Source: G965204755 sp965243415 (lineage in GTDB: Bacteria > Acidobacteriota > Vicinamibacteria > Marinacidobacterales > Marinacidobacteraceae). From it: 64,000 bases of DNA. Location: positions 3,596,001 to 3,660,000 of the forward strand of contig OZ251549.1 of NCBI GenBank assembly GCA_965243415.1. The letters are read 5' to 3'. The translations under genes were made by a program, and so were the position numbers. Under the pieces are notes generated by a model. That model searched no databases, was not told where the DNA came from, and saw nothing but the letters and a program-made list of their open reading frames with translations. Positions 50,700-59,460 of the stretch are shown in pieces. Position 1 is the stretch's first letter. The number at the start of each line of letters is the position of its first letter.

Positions 50700-52040
50700 A
50701 TGACGACCTCGATCCTCCTTCCGGTCCTCGTCGCCGCCGTCGGCGCCGCGGCCTTCTTCATCGGTCGTTCCCTCGGGGAGCGGCGCGGGCGCAGCGAAGC
50801 CCGGCAGGATCTGGAGCGGATCTCCCGGGACGCCGCCGGGCAGAGTTACGAAGCCGCCCGCGAGGCCTGCGAAAAAGCCGCCGGGCAGGCCGTCGAACGG
50901 TTGCGGGGCGACGCCGAGCAGCACGGCAAGGCCGCGGCGCAGTCGTTCGCCGCCGTGGCCGCCCCCCTGAAGCAGTCCCTCGACGAGGTGAAGCGGAAGG
51001 CCGAGGAACTCGGGAGGGAACGCGCCGCCGACCGGGGTTCGATGCGGCAACTGACGGAGAACCTGTCGCGGCAGGTCGAGGAAGTGCGGGGAAGCGCCCG
51101 CTCGCTCCGGGACGCGATGCGGGGGGATCGGCAGGCGCGCGGCCGCTGGGGCGAGATGCAGTTGGAGAACCTGATCCGCGCCGCCGGGATGACCGAGCAC
51201 TGCGACTTCGACCGCCAGCGGCGGCTGAACGGGAACGGCGGGAACCGGGGTATCCCGGACCTCGTGGTGCGATTCCCCGGCGGCGGGAGCCTGGCAGTGG
51301 ACGCGAAAGCCCCGCTCGACGCCTATCTGGACGCCACCGATCCGAACGCCACACCGGAACGACAGGCAGAGCGGCTGCGCGCGCACGCCCGGGCGCTCCG
51401 CGGCCAGGTGGACGCACTGGCCAGGCGGCGGTATCCCGACGAGATGGACGGCCCGCCGTTCACGGTGCTGTTCCTGCCGATGGAATCCCTGCTCGCCGAG
51501 GCCGAACGGTGCGACTCCGGACTGATCCGCGACGCCTGGAGCAAGCGGGTGGTCATCGCCACTCCGACCACGCTGCTCGCCCTCCTCTGGAGCGCCGCCG
51601 CGAGTTGGCGCGACTTCCACGGCACCCGGCGCGCGGACGAGTTGCGCCGGCAGGCGCTCGAGGCCGGGAGCCGGCTGGAGAAGTTCCTGGAGCACTTCGC
51701 CGGAGTCGGGACCGGCCTGGCGAAGGCCACCGACGCCTACAACGCCGCGGTCGGTTCCGGCGAGCGGCGGCTCTTCCCGCAACTGCAGCGCCTGCGCGAA
51801 CTCGAAGGCGGGGAAGCCGCCGGGCGGGACCCGTCGAACCGCCGCCTCCCCGAACCGGTCGAAGCCGTCCCCCGCCCGATATTCGGCGGCCCGACCCTCC
51901 CGCCGGGCCCGACTCCGGGGCCGACTCCGGGCGAGGCCGTCCTCCCCCGTCCCGCCGGGCCCCGTCCCGCCGGGGAGAACCCGGCGCCGCGCCTGGCCGC
52001 GGCGCTCCGGGACGCCGAACCGGTCCGACGCGCCGGCTGA
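50700..52040 (+). CDS. rmuC: DNA recombination protein RmuC
   Basis: This 446-residue protein has an N-terminal membrane anchor (about residues 5-22), a coiled coil (about 35-140) and the RmuC nuclease-like domain. That domain is marked by RGRWGEMQLENLIRAAGMTEHCDF, PDLVVRFPGGGSLAVDAKAPLDAYL, FTVLFLPMESLLAEA and VVIATPTTLLALLWSAAASWRD. In E. coli RmuC limits inversions at short inverted repeats. That is a fitting role in a genome with this many repeats, though the link is inference. The C-terminus is proline-rich and disordered. It sits between a dnaE2 region and the AAA ATPase array on the same strand. Confidence 0.92.
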   Translation: MTTSILLPVLVAAVGAAAFFIGRSLGERRGRSEARQDLERISRDAAGQSYEAAREACEKAAGQAVERLRGDAEQHGKAAAQSFAAVAAPLKQSLDEVKRKAEELGRERAADRGSMRQLTENLSRQVEEVRGSARSLRDAMRGDRQARGRWGEMQLENLIRAAGMTEHCDFDRQRRLNGNGGNRGIPDLVVRFPGGGSLAVDAKAPLDAYLDATDPNATPERQAERLRAHARALRGQVDALARRRYPDEMDGPPFTVLFLPMESLLAEAERCDSGLIRDAWSKRVVIATPTTLLALLWSAAASWRDFHGTRRADELRRQALEAGSRLEKFLEHFAGVGTGLAKATDAYNAAVGSGERRLFPQLQRLRELEGGEAAGRDPSNRRLPEPVEAVPRPIFGGPTLPPGPTPGPTPGEAVLPRPAGPRPAGENPAPRLAAALRDAEPVRRAG

Positions 52041-52214
52041 ACCGGGAGCGTCGGAACGCGAACCCGCGCGGCTCCCGCCGGCGCCGCTCCCGCCGCTTCG
52101 TCCCCGCCGGCGGGCCGCAGCCACACCCGGGCCGCACGCAGACGCCGTTGTGAGGGAACTGGGAACTTCGCCGGAGGAATCGAGAAGCCGCTCGGTGCCG
52201 GAAGCGGCGGCCGC

Positions 52215-52220
52215 TAGACT
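52215..52220 (+). promoter_or_regulatory. Leaderless-type -10 box (TAGACT), AAA copy 1
   Basis: TAGACT, seven bases, then the GTG start. The surrounding sequence CCGCTARACTGSGGCGC is conserved in front of all four AAA copies while the rest of each spacer differs. Confidence 0.55.
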
Positions 52221-52227
52221 GCGGCGC

Positions 52228-53358
52228 GTGAATCTGGTGGAGGTTCCCGGGCCGTTCCGTCCCGGTCCCGGCCGGCTGCCGCCGTACCTGGCCGGACGGG
52301 AGGCGGAACAGGCCCTGTTCCGGTCCCGTCTCTCCCTCCTCGACCGGGGAACGCCGACGCCGAGCGAAATCATCCTCTACGGCCCGCGCGGTAACGGCAA
52401 GACGGCGCTCCTGACCTGGATCGAGGAGGTGGCCGCTCCTTCGTACGCCGTGGATGTGATTCGACTCACACCGTCGAAGATCCGGACCGGGCTCCAACTG
52501 GCGGAGCGCCTCCTCCCGGACCATTGGTGGGAGGCGATCAAGCCGGACACGATCGCCCTCCGGGGCCTGACCTGGCGCCCGGGAGCGGACGCCCGGCCGC
52601 CGGAGGCAGACCAGGTGCTGGCCGCCCGGGCATCGAAGCGGGGGCTGCTCCTGCTCCTCGACGAAGCACACACGCTCGACCCCCGAGTGGGACAGGAGTT
52701 GCTGAACGCAGCGCAGGAGGTGGGACAGGCGGCGCCGTTCCAACTGGTGCTCGCGGGAACGCCGAACCTGCGCGCGCACCTCCAGACGATGAGCGCTTCC
52801 TTCTGGAACCGCGGGCACAAACTGCGGATCGGTCGGTTGGACGAATCCGCCGCCGCGGACGCCATCCGCTGCCCGCTCGAAGCCGAGGCGACTTCGATCT
52901 CCGACGAGGCCCTGGCGCATATCGTCGGCGAGAGCCACGGGTATCCGTATTTCCTGCAACTCTGGGGAGCGACGCTCTGGAACCGGGCCTACGCCGACCC
53001 GTCCATTCCCGAGCAGGACCTCACGGCTGAGGACACCGCTGCCTGCCAGTCCATCTTCGAGTCGGAGAAGAACGATTACTACGCCGATCGTTACGACGAA
53101 CTGAAGAAGATCCGTCTGCTCGGTCCGGCGCGGGCGGTCGCCGAGGCCTTCGAAACCGAGGACCGCCTGAGCGATCCCGAACTCGAAGCCGCGGTCCACC
53201 GGGGACTGGGGCCGGAAGCGGACTACGACGCGGTGGAAGCGGCGGCCGAACAGTTCCGACACCTCGGCCTCATCTGGCGCGCGGGGGCGGCTCTGGACTG
53301 GGAGCCGGGCATTCCCAGCCTGATGGATTACCTCCGGGAAGTCGTCCCGGGCGCCTGA
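52228..53358 (+). CDS. AAA ATPase, tandem array copy 1 of 4
   Basis: This 376-residue AAA-type P-loop ATPase starts at a GTG that aligns with the ATG of copies 2-4. A GTG 78 bases upstream is in frame but adds unrelated residues. Walker A is YGPRGNGKTALL (about residues 50-61), Walker B LLLLLDEAHTLD and sensor 1 LVLAGTPNLR. The C-terminal 70 residues look like a winged helix ending WEPGIPSLMDYLREVV. Such ATPases act in DNA binding, signalling or chaperone-like remodelling; the target is unknown. This copy is the most divergent of the four in its C-terminal half. Confidence 0.8.
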   Translation: MNLVEVPGPFRPGPGRLPPYLAGREAEQALFRSRLSLLDRGTPTPSEIILYGPRGNGKTALLTWIEEVAAPSYAVDVIRLTPSKIRTGLQLAERLLPDHWWEAIKPDTIALRGLTWRPGADARPPEADQVLAARASKRGLLLLLDEAHTLDPRVGQELLNAAQEVGQAAPFQLVLAGTPNLRAHLQTMSASFWNRGHKLRIGRLDESAAADAIRCPLEAEATSISDEALAHIVGESHGYPYFLQLWGATLWNRAYADPSIPEQDLTAEDTAACQSIFESEKNDYYADRYDELKKIRLLGPARAVAEAFETEDRLSDPELEAAVHRGLGPEADYDAVEAAAEQFRHLGLIWRAGAALDWEPGIPSLMDYLREVVPGA

Positions 53359-53453
53359 ATCTCCGCCGAAACCCCGAATCCGACGGGCGGCGCGCCGGGT
53401 TCCCCGGCCGGAACCGTCCGTGGCCGGTCCCCCGAGTCGAGCGCGCCACCCGC

Positions 53454-53459
53454 TAAACT
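53454..53459 (+). promoter_or_regulatory. Leaderless-type -10 box (TAAACT), AAA copy 2
   Basis: TAAACT is followed by seven bases and the ATG, within the block conserved before every copy of the array. Confidence 0.55.
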
Positions 53460-53466
53460 GGGGCGC

Positions 53467-54594
53467 ATGACGCTGCTGGATGTTTCCGGGCCGTTCCGCC
53501 CCGGTACCGGCGGGCTCCCGCCGTACCTGGCCGGCCGGGCGGAGGAACAGGCCCTGTTCGAGTCGCTGCTCTCCCTCCTCGACCGGGGCGCGCCGACACC
53601 GAGCGAAGTCATCCTCTACGGCCCGCGCGGCAATGGCAAGACTGCTTTCCTGGCCTGGGTCGAAGAGGTGGCCGCCCCCTCGTACTCCGTGGATGTGGTG
53701 GCGCTCACACCCTCCGATATCCGGACCACCCTCCAACTGGCGGAGCGCCTCCTTCCGGACCACTGGTGGAAGGGGATCGAGCCGGACACGATCGCCCTGC
53801 GGGGCCTGACCTGGCGGCCGGGGAAGGACGCCCCGACTCCGGCGCCGCGCCAGGTGCTGGAGGCGCGGGCGTCGAAGCGTGGGCTGCTCCTGCTCCTCGC
53901 CGAAGCGCACACCCTCGACCCCCGAGTGGGACAGGACTTGCTGAACGCCGCGCAGGCGGTGGGACGGAAGGCGCCGTTCCTGCTCGTGCTCGCCGGAACC
54001 CCCAACCTGCGCGACCACCTCGGAACGATCGGCGCTTCGTTCTGGAACCGGAGCCGCAAACTCCGGATCGGGCGGCTGGACGAATCGGCCGCCGCAGACG
54101 CCATCCGTCTGCCGCTGGAATCCGAGGAAACCTCCATCTCCGACGACGCCCTGGCCCATGTCGTTCGCGAGAGCCACGGGTATCCGTTCTTCCTGCAACT
54201 CTGGGGAGCGGCGCTCTGGCACCGGGCCCACGCCGACCCCTCCCTTCCCGCCCAGCGCCTCACCACCACCGACACCGAGGCCTGCCAATCCGTATTCGAG
54301 TCCGAGAAGAACGATTACTACCTCGACCGTGACAACGAACTGGAGCGAGCCGGACTCCTCGAAGTGGCGCGCTCGGTGGCGGAGTTGTTCGTCGAGCGGC
54401 AGCGGGTGAGCCGCGAGGAGATCCAGGCCGCGGTGCGTCGCGCGCCCGGCTTCGACGATGAGGAGAAGGCGTTCGCGGCCCGGACGACGCTGGGTCACCT
54501 GGGTTTCCTCTGGCAGGCGAGTGGAACCCGGGACTGGGAACCGGGGATTCCGAGTCTGATGGACTACATCCGGGAAGGCGTCCCGGCGTCCTGA
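53467..54594 (+). CDS. AAA ATPase, tandem array copy 2 of 4, Walker B altered
   Basis: This 375-residue paralogue has an intact Walker A (YGPRGNGKTAFL). In Walker B the magnesium-coordinating aspartate is alanine: LLLLLAEAH, Ala145, codon 53899-53901, where the other copies have DEAH. Sensor 1 (LVLAGTPNLR) and the arginine-rich SFWNRSRKLRIGRLDES follow normally. Loss of that aspartate usually cripples hydrolysis but can leave nucleotide binding, so this copy may be a regulatory subunit of a mixed ring. The C-terminal winged helix ends WEPGIPSLMDYIREGV. Confidence 0.82.
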   Translation: MTLLDVSGPFRPGTGGLPPYLAGRAEEQALFESLLSLLDRGAPTPSEVILYGPRGNGKTAFLAWVEEVAAPSYSVDVVALTPSDIRTTLQLAERLLPDHWWKGIEPDTIALRGLTWRPGKDAPTPAPRQVLEARASKRGLLLLLAEAHTLDPRVGQDLLNAAQAVGRKAPFLLVLAGTPNLRDHLGTIGASFWNRSRKLRIGRLDESAAADAIRLPLESEETSISDDALAHVVRESHGYPFFLQLWGAALWHRAHADPSLPAQRLTTTDTEACQSVFESEKNDYYLDRDNELERAGLLEVARSVAELFVERQRVSREEIQAAVRRAPGFDDEEKAFAARTTLGHLGFLWQASGTRDWEPGIPSLMDYIREGVPAS

Positions 54595-54674
54595 ACCCCT
54601 CCCCGAGGCCGGCGAACCGCTCTCCCGCTCCGCGCCGTCCGGGGCCGGTCACCGGAACCGAGGCCGGCGCCCGC

Positions 54675-54680
54675 TAAACT
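54675..54680 (+). promoter_or_regulatory. Leaderless-type -10 box (TAAACT), AAA copy 3
   Basis: TAAACT is followed by seven bases and the ATG, identical in spacing to copies 1, 2 and 4. Confidence 0.55.
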
Positions 54681-54687
54681 GGGGCGC

Positions 54688-55815
54688 ATGACGCTGCTGG
54701 ATGTTTCCGGGCCGTTCCGCCCCGGTACCGGCGGGCTCCCGCCGTACCTGGCCGGACGGGCGGAGGAACAGGCCCTGTTCCGGTCGTTGCTCTCTCTCCT
54801 CGACCGGGGTGCGCCGACACCGAGCGAAGTCATCCTCTACGGCCCGCGCGGCAACGGCAAGACGGCTCTCCTGGCCTGGATCGAAAAGGTGGCCGCTCCT
54901 TCGTATTCCGTCGATGTGATCCGACTCACACCGTCGAAGATCCGGACTGGCCTCCAACTGGCAGAGCGTCTCCTCCCGAAGCATTGGTGGAAGGGGATCA
55001 AGCCGGACACGATCGCCCTCCGGGGCCTGACTTGGCGGCCCGGAGCGGACGCCCCTCCGCCGGAGGCGGACCGGGTGCTCGCCGCGCGCGCCTCGAAGCG
55101 GGGGCTGGTCCTGCTCCTCGACGAAGCGCACCGGCTGGAACCCCGGGTGGGGGAGGAGTTGCTGAACGCCGCGCAGGAGGTGGGACGGGAGGCGCCGTTC
55201 CTGCTGGTGCTCGCCGGAACGCCGAACCTGCGCGCGCATCTCGGGACGATGGAGGCTTCCTTCTGGAACCGGGGGCGCAAACTGCCGCTCGGCCGGCTGG
55301 ACGAAGCCGCCGCGGCGGACGCCATCCGACTGCCGCTGGAATCCGAAGATACCTCGATCTCCGACGACGCCCTGGCCCATATCCTCGGCGAGAGCCACGG
55401 GTATCCGTATTTCCTGCAACTCTGGGGGGCGGCCGTCTGGAACCGGGCCAACGCCGACCCCTCCCTTCCCGAGCAGAACCTCACGGCTGCCGACACCGCA
55501 GCGTGCCAGTCCGTCTTCGAGTCGGAGAAGAACCACTACTACCTCGACCGCTACAACGAACTGGAGGAGGCGGGGCTGCTCGAAGTCGCGCGCTCGGTCG
55601 CGGAATCGTTCGCCGGGCGGAAGCAGGTGAGCCCCCCGGAGACCTTGGCCGCCGTGCGCCGGGTGCCGGGTTTCGACGACCGGGAGAAGGCGGTCGCCGC
55701 CCGCAGGACACTCGACCACCTCGGTTTCCTCTGGCAGGCGACCGGAACCCCGGACTGGGAACCGGGCATTCCCAGCCTGATGGACTACATCCGCGAGTTC
55801 GTCCCCGCCGCCTGA
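54688..55815 (+). CDS. AAA ATPase, tandem array copy 3 of 4
   Basis: This 375-residue paralogue has Walker A YGPRGNGKTALL, Walker B LVLLLDEAHRLE and sensor 1 LVLAGTPNLR, all complete, so it should hydrolyse ATP. The first 25 residues (MTLLDVSGPFRPGTGGLPPYLA) are identical or nearly so to copy 2 and the DNA there is almost unchanged, showing recent exchange. The middle region (NAAQEVGREAPFLLV) is also close to copies 1 and 4. Each copy has its own promoter-like box, so they are probably not a single operon. Confidence 0.82.
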   Translation: MTLLDVSGPFRPGTGGLPPYLAGRAEEQALFRSLLSLLDRGAPTPSEVILYGPRGNGKTALLAWIEKVAAPSYSVDVIRLTPSKIRTGLQLAERLLPKHWWKGIKPDTIALRGLTWRPGADAPPPEADRVLAARASKRGLVLLLDEAHRLEPRVGEELLNAAQEVGREAPFLLVLAGTPNLRAHLGTMEASFWNRGRKLPLGRLDEAAAADAIRLPLESEDTSISDDALAHILGESHGYPYFLQLWGAAVWNRANADPSLPEQNLTAADTAACQSVFESEKNHYYLDRYNELEEAGLLEVARSVAESFAGRKQVSPPETLAAVRRVPGFDDREKAVAARRTLDHLGFLWQATGTPDWEPGIPSLMDYIREFVPAA

Positions 55816-55920
55816 GCCTGGCCGGGGGCCCCGCCGAAGCCGCCACCGACCGGGGGGAGCGCGTCTCCTTCCCCGGCCTCGAGGCGGAGACCCGATCCCT
55901 CCGGCCCGGGAGGCGCCCGC

Positions 55921-55926
55921 TAAACT
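55921..55926 (+). promoter_or_regulatory. Leaderless-type -10 box (TAAACT), AAA copy 4
   Basis: TAAACT is followed by seven bases and the ATG of the fourth, frameshifted copy. Confidence 0.55.
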
Positions 55927-55933
55927 GCGGCGC

Positions 55934-57060
55934 ATGACGCTGCTGGATGTTTCCGGGCCGTTCCGCCCCGGTGCCGGCGGGCTCCCGCCGTACCTGGCCG
56001 GACGGGAGGGGAACAGGCACTGTTCCGGGCCCGTCTCGCCCAACTCGACCGGGGAGAAGCGCCGCCGAGCGAAATCATCCTCTACGGCCCGCGCGGCAAC
56101 GGCAAAACCGCGTTCCTGGTTTGGATCGAGGAGGTGGCCAATCCTGCGTACTCCGTGGATGTGATCCGACTCACCCCTTCGAAGGTCAGGGCCGGCCACC
56201 AACTGGCAGAGCGCCTCCTCCCGAACACCTGGTGGGACGAGGGTGTGCCGGACACGCCGGCCGTCCGGGAACTGACCTGGCGGCCGGGGAGCGACGCCAG
56301 GGTGCCGGCGGCGGACCAGGTGTTCGCGGCGCGGGCGTCGAAACGACCGCTGGTCCTGCTCCTCGACGAAGCGCATCAACTGGATCCGCAAGTGGGCGAA
56401 GAGTTTCTGAACGCCGCGCAGAGAGTGGGACGAAAAGCGCCGTTCCTGCTGGTGCTCGCCGGAACCCCGGACCTCCGCACCCACCTCGGGACGATGGGCG
56501 TTTCGTTCTGGAACCGGGGAGGCAAACTGCGGATCAACCGGCTGGACGAATCCGCCGCCGCGGACGCTATCCGCCGACCGCTCGAAGCCGAAGGAATCCC
56601 GATCTCCGAGGACGCCCTGGCCCATATCGTCCGCGAGAGCGAGGGGTATCCGTACTTCGTGCAACTCTGGGGCGCAACGCTCTGGAACCGGGCCAACGCC
56701 GACCCGTCCGCTCCCTCGCAGCGCCTCACCACTACCGACACCACGGACTGCCAGTCCGTATTCGAGTCGGAGAAGAACGACTACTACCTCGACCACTACA
56801 ACGAACTGGAAGAGGAAAGGCTGCTCAGGGTCGCGCGCTCGGTCGCGGACCTGTTCACCGAACGACAGCAGGTGCGCCCCCAGGAGGTCATGGCCGCGGT
56901 GCGCCGCACGCCCGGTTTCGACGATGCGAAGAAGGCGTTCGCGGCCCGGACGACGCTGGGCCACCTGGGTTTCCTCTGGCAGACGACCGGGAGTCCGGAC
57001 TGGGAGCCGGGCATTCCCAGTCTGATGGACTACATCCGCGAGTTCGTCCCGCGCGCCTGA
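55934..57060 (+). pseudogene. AAA ATPase, tandem array copy 4 of 4, frameshifted near its start
   Basis: The conserved start (MTLLDVSGPFRPGAGGLPPYLAGRE, broken here into shorter blocks in other copies) is in frame. At 56009-56011 one base is missing relative to copies 1-3 (gaggggaac for gaggcggaac). From there the real sequence continues in another frame: GPRGNGKTAFLVW, LVLLLDEAHQLD, LVLAGTPDLR and WEPGIPSLMDYIREFV. All ATPase motifs are intact in that frame. The longest uninterrupted frame starts only after Walker A (ATG at 56134), so without frame correction the product would lack the P-loop. Confidence 0.78.
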
Positions 57061-57141
57061 ATACCCCGGAGCAGACTCTCCCGGTCAGTGGCTGCTCCGG
57101 CGGTTCGACCGCAGCGATGTCGCTGACGGCAGCGCCGCCGG

Positions 57142-58710
57142 TCAGGCCCGGACGCGGCGGCGTTGCCACTGCCGGAACGCCCAGCGGAGGACGAGCAGGC
57201 CGCAGAGGGTCGAGAGCGGCCACATGGCGGCGGCATACCGCATCTTTCCGAAGTTGAAGAACGCGATCAGCAGGAAGTAGCCCTGCACCGCCGCCGCGGA
57301 AACGGCGGCGACGACGATCTCCGGGGACACGCTTCCCGCTCCCCGCCGGAAGCGTTGGCCGGCGGCGATCCCGAGGGCCAGGAGGGAAGCGGCGAACACG
57401 GCGAGCGCTGCCGCCCGGTTCAGGAAAAGCGCCCAACCGGGCAACTGCCGGCTCGGCGGCACCGGGTCGCGGAGCCGCGCCTCGCGCAGCAGCAGCGAGT
57501 CCGGGAACGAAGGCGGGAACGAGTCCCCGAAGCCGGCGGCGTAGGCGCGGTGGCGGAGCGCGAAGTCCTCGTCGTGGAGGGCGTCGTGGGTCCAGAGGGC
57601 GACATAGTGGACGCGGGCGTTGTCCAGCCATTCCCCCGGCGCGGCGAGGAGGGCGGAGCGGCCCAGCGCGCCGAGCAGCCGGTCCGGGGGCACGCCGCGC
57701 TCTTCCGCCAGGGCCTCGACCCGCGCCTGGAACAGCCGGAAGTAGGTGGGGTGCTGGGCGGCGTGCTCGGCTCGGCCGAGGAGCACCGAGCGCAGGTGGG
57801 CATCGGGCGCCTCGGCGAGCGCCGCGCGGATCGGGGCCAGCGTCCGCCGGGCGTCGGCGAAGAACCCGTCCACCTCCGGGTCTCCCGAAGCCGGCGGTTC
57901 CGAAGGGAGGAGCAGCGCCTTCGCGAAGAGGTGGCGGTTCGCGATGTTCGGTCGGCGCTCGAGATCGGGATAGGCGCGGCTCCAGACCCGGTTCTCGACC
58001 ACGAGGGCGAGCGCGACCGGCAGGAGGAGGGCCGCGGGCAGCAGCCGCGCGCCGCGCCCCGAACCGTCGAGTACGGGCCCCCTCCGCCAGTACAGGAAGA
58101 GCAGGCCCGGCGCGATGGCCAGCAGGAACATCGCCGAGGGCCGGACGGTGACGGCCAGACCGAGGAGCGCCGCAGCGGCGGCGAAGAGCCACCACGAACG
58201 CCGGACGGCAGCCCGGGCGACGACCCCCGCCAGGAGCGTCAGCAGCGGGACGAACGCCGCCTCCGACACGACATAGGCGTGGAACCGCGCCAGCGCGCAC
58301 CCGGCGAAGAGGAGCGCGGCGGCGAGGAGCGACAGCCAGGGCGCCGCGAGCGTCCGCAGAAGCGACCAGGCGAGGAACGCGATCGAGAAGGCGGCGAGCA
58401 GGAGTTGCGCCCGGGGGACGGCCTCCGGACTCTGCGAAAACACCCCCACCAGGTCCAGGAACACCGGGTAGCCGGCCCATCTCGAGGCCCATCTCCCGCC
58501 GCCGAACTCCCGGTACGACTCGCTGTCGCCGGCGACGATCGCCGATTCCCCGAGCGGCGACCACCGCCCGGCGCCGATCGGCGCCGACCAGAAGACCGCG
58601 CCGTAGGCGGCCGCCGCCAGCAGGAACAGCCAGGGCAGGCGGCGCTCGGCCAACGCGGTGAGCGGGCGCCGGCGACGCGGCCCGCCGGGCGCTCCGGAGG
58701 GGTCGTTCAT
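57142..58710 (-). CDS. GT39-like polytopic membrane protein
   Basis: This 522-residue protein has about ten hydrophobic segments. After a short basic N-terminus and the first membrane helix, a luminal-type loop (GDSESYREFGGGRWASRWAGYPVFLDLVG) carries acidic residues as in GT-C glycosyltransferases of the PMT/ArnT group. A large soluble loop (about residues 235-400) follows six helices and holds NRVWSRAYPDLERRPNIANRHLF and HYVALWTHDALHDEDF. The C-terminal helices end in basic residues. A polyprenyl-linked sugar would be the expected donor. It runs convergently towards the AAA array, and its 5' 300 bases are duplicated upstream. Confidence 0.7.
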   Translation of the reverse strand: MNDPSGAPGGPRRRRPLTALAERRLPWLFLLAAAAYGAVFWSAPIGAGRWSPLGESAIVAGDSESYREFGGGRWASRWAGYPVFLDLVGVFSQSPEAVPRAQLLLAAFSIAFLAWSLLRTLAAPWLSLLAAALLFAGCALARFHAYVVSEAAFVPLLTLLAGVVARAAVRRSWWLFAAAAALLGLAVTVRPSAMFLLAIAPGLLFLYWRRGPVLDGSGRGARLLPAALLLPVALALVVENRVWSRAYPDLERRPNIANRHLFAKALLLPSEPPASGDPEVDGFFADARRTLAPIRAALAEAPDAHLRSVLLGRAEHAAQHPTYFRLFQARVEALAEERGVPPDRLLGALGRSALLAAPGEWLDNARVHYVALWTHDALHDEDFALRHRAYAAGFGDSFPPSFPDSLLLREARLRDPVPPSRQLPGWALFLNRAAALAVFAASLLALGIAAGQRFRRGAGSVSPEIVVAAVSAAAVQGYFLLIAFFNFGKMRYAAAMWPLSTLCGLLVLRWAFRQWQRRRVRA

Positions 58711-59135
58711 CACCGGCGCCGGGCTCCCCCTCCCCGGGCCGGGGCGCTCCGCCCGACCGGCCGGAGGAGTCGCGCCCGGGGGACGGCTTCCGGACTCCCC
58801 GAGAACGCCCCCACCAGGTCGAGGAACACCGGGTAGCCGGCCCATCTCGAGGCCCATCTCCCGCCGCCGAACTCCCGGTACGACTCGCTGTCGCCGGCGA
58901 CGATCGCTGATTCCCCGAGCGGCGACCACCGGCCGGCGCCGATCGGCTCCGACCGGACGAACGCGCCGTAGGCGGCCGCCGCCAGCAGGAAGAGGCAGGG
59001 CAGCCGGCGCTCGGCCAGCGCAGTGAGCGGGCACCGGCGACGCGGCGCGCCGGTCGCTCCGGAAGGGTCGTTCGTCACCGGCGCCGGACACACCCTCCCC
59101 GGGCCGGGGCGCTCCGCCCGACCGGTCGGCGCGGT
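58406..59135. repeat. 365-bp tandem duplication covering the 5' end of the GT39-like gene
   Basis: The stretch from about 58406 to 58770 is repeated at about 58771-59135 with an offset of 365 bases and high identity. The unit includes the gene's first 100 or so codons and part of its upstream sequence. Shared landmarks are the gcgcccgggggacgg block at the left and the ccgggccggggcgctcc block at the right of each unit. Confidence 0.85.
58710..59078 (-). pseudogene. Truncated duplicate of the GT39-like protein N-terminus
   Basis: From a GTG at 59078 this 122-codon frame repeats the start of the downstream gene (NDPSGATGAPRRRCPLTALAERRLP, then FLLAAAAYGAF and ESAIVAGDSESYREFGGG, WASRWAGYPVFLDLVG). 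It departs after SPEAVPRARLL into unrelated arginine-rich residues. It has one complete membrane helix and no catalytic remainder. Its stop lies at the start codon of the full gene. Expression is unlikely to be useful; it is a by-product of the 365-bp duplication. Confidence 0.75.
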
Positions 59136-59460
59136 CGTCGCACCCGTCGGCGGTGTCCGGTCGGCCGGCCGTTCTCCGGGAAGGCGGCGACGGACTTCAC
59201 TTCGGGACTTCACTTCGGGACTTCACTTCGGGACTTCACGACGGGCCCCCCGGACGCCGGCGGTTCTCCTTCCGGCGGCGCCCCGCGCCCGCAACTTCGC
59301 CTTCCGGGGCGCCGCGCCGGCGCGGCCGGGAGGACGCCGGTCCCGGCCGCGCCCGCGGCCCGGTGAGGCTCTCCGGGCGGCGGCGCCCTTCGTCGGAAAC
59401 GGCGCCCCGGGCGGCGTTGCCGGGTTCGCCCGGACCGGAGACTCCGGCGCCCGGCGTCGG
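59079..59460. other. Intergenic region with a short tandem repeat
   Basis: About 380 bases between the ABC transporter and the duplicated GT39 fragment. At 59193-59239 a 13-bp unit (gacttcacttcgg) occurs three times plus a partial fourth. I see no gene, promoter or intrinsic terminator otherwise. Confidence 0.7.

Noticed and set aside
59193..59239. Iterons or an origin of replication
   Set aside because: Only three and a half 13-bp units, with no replication gene or AT-rich region next to them.
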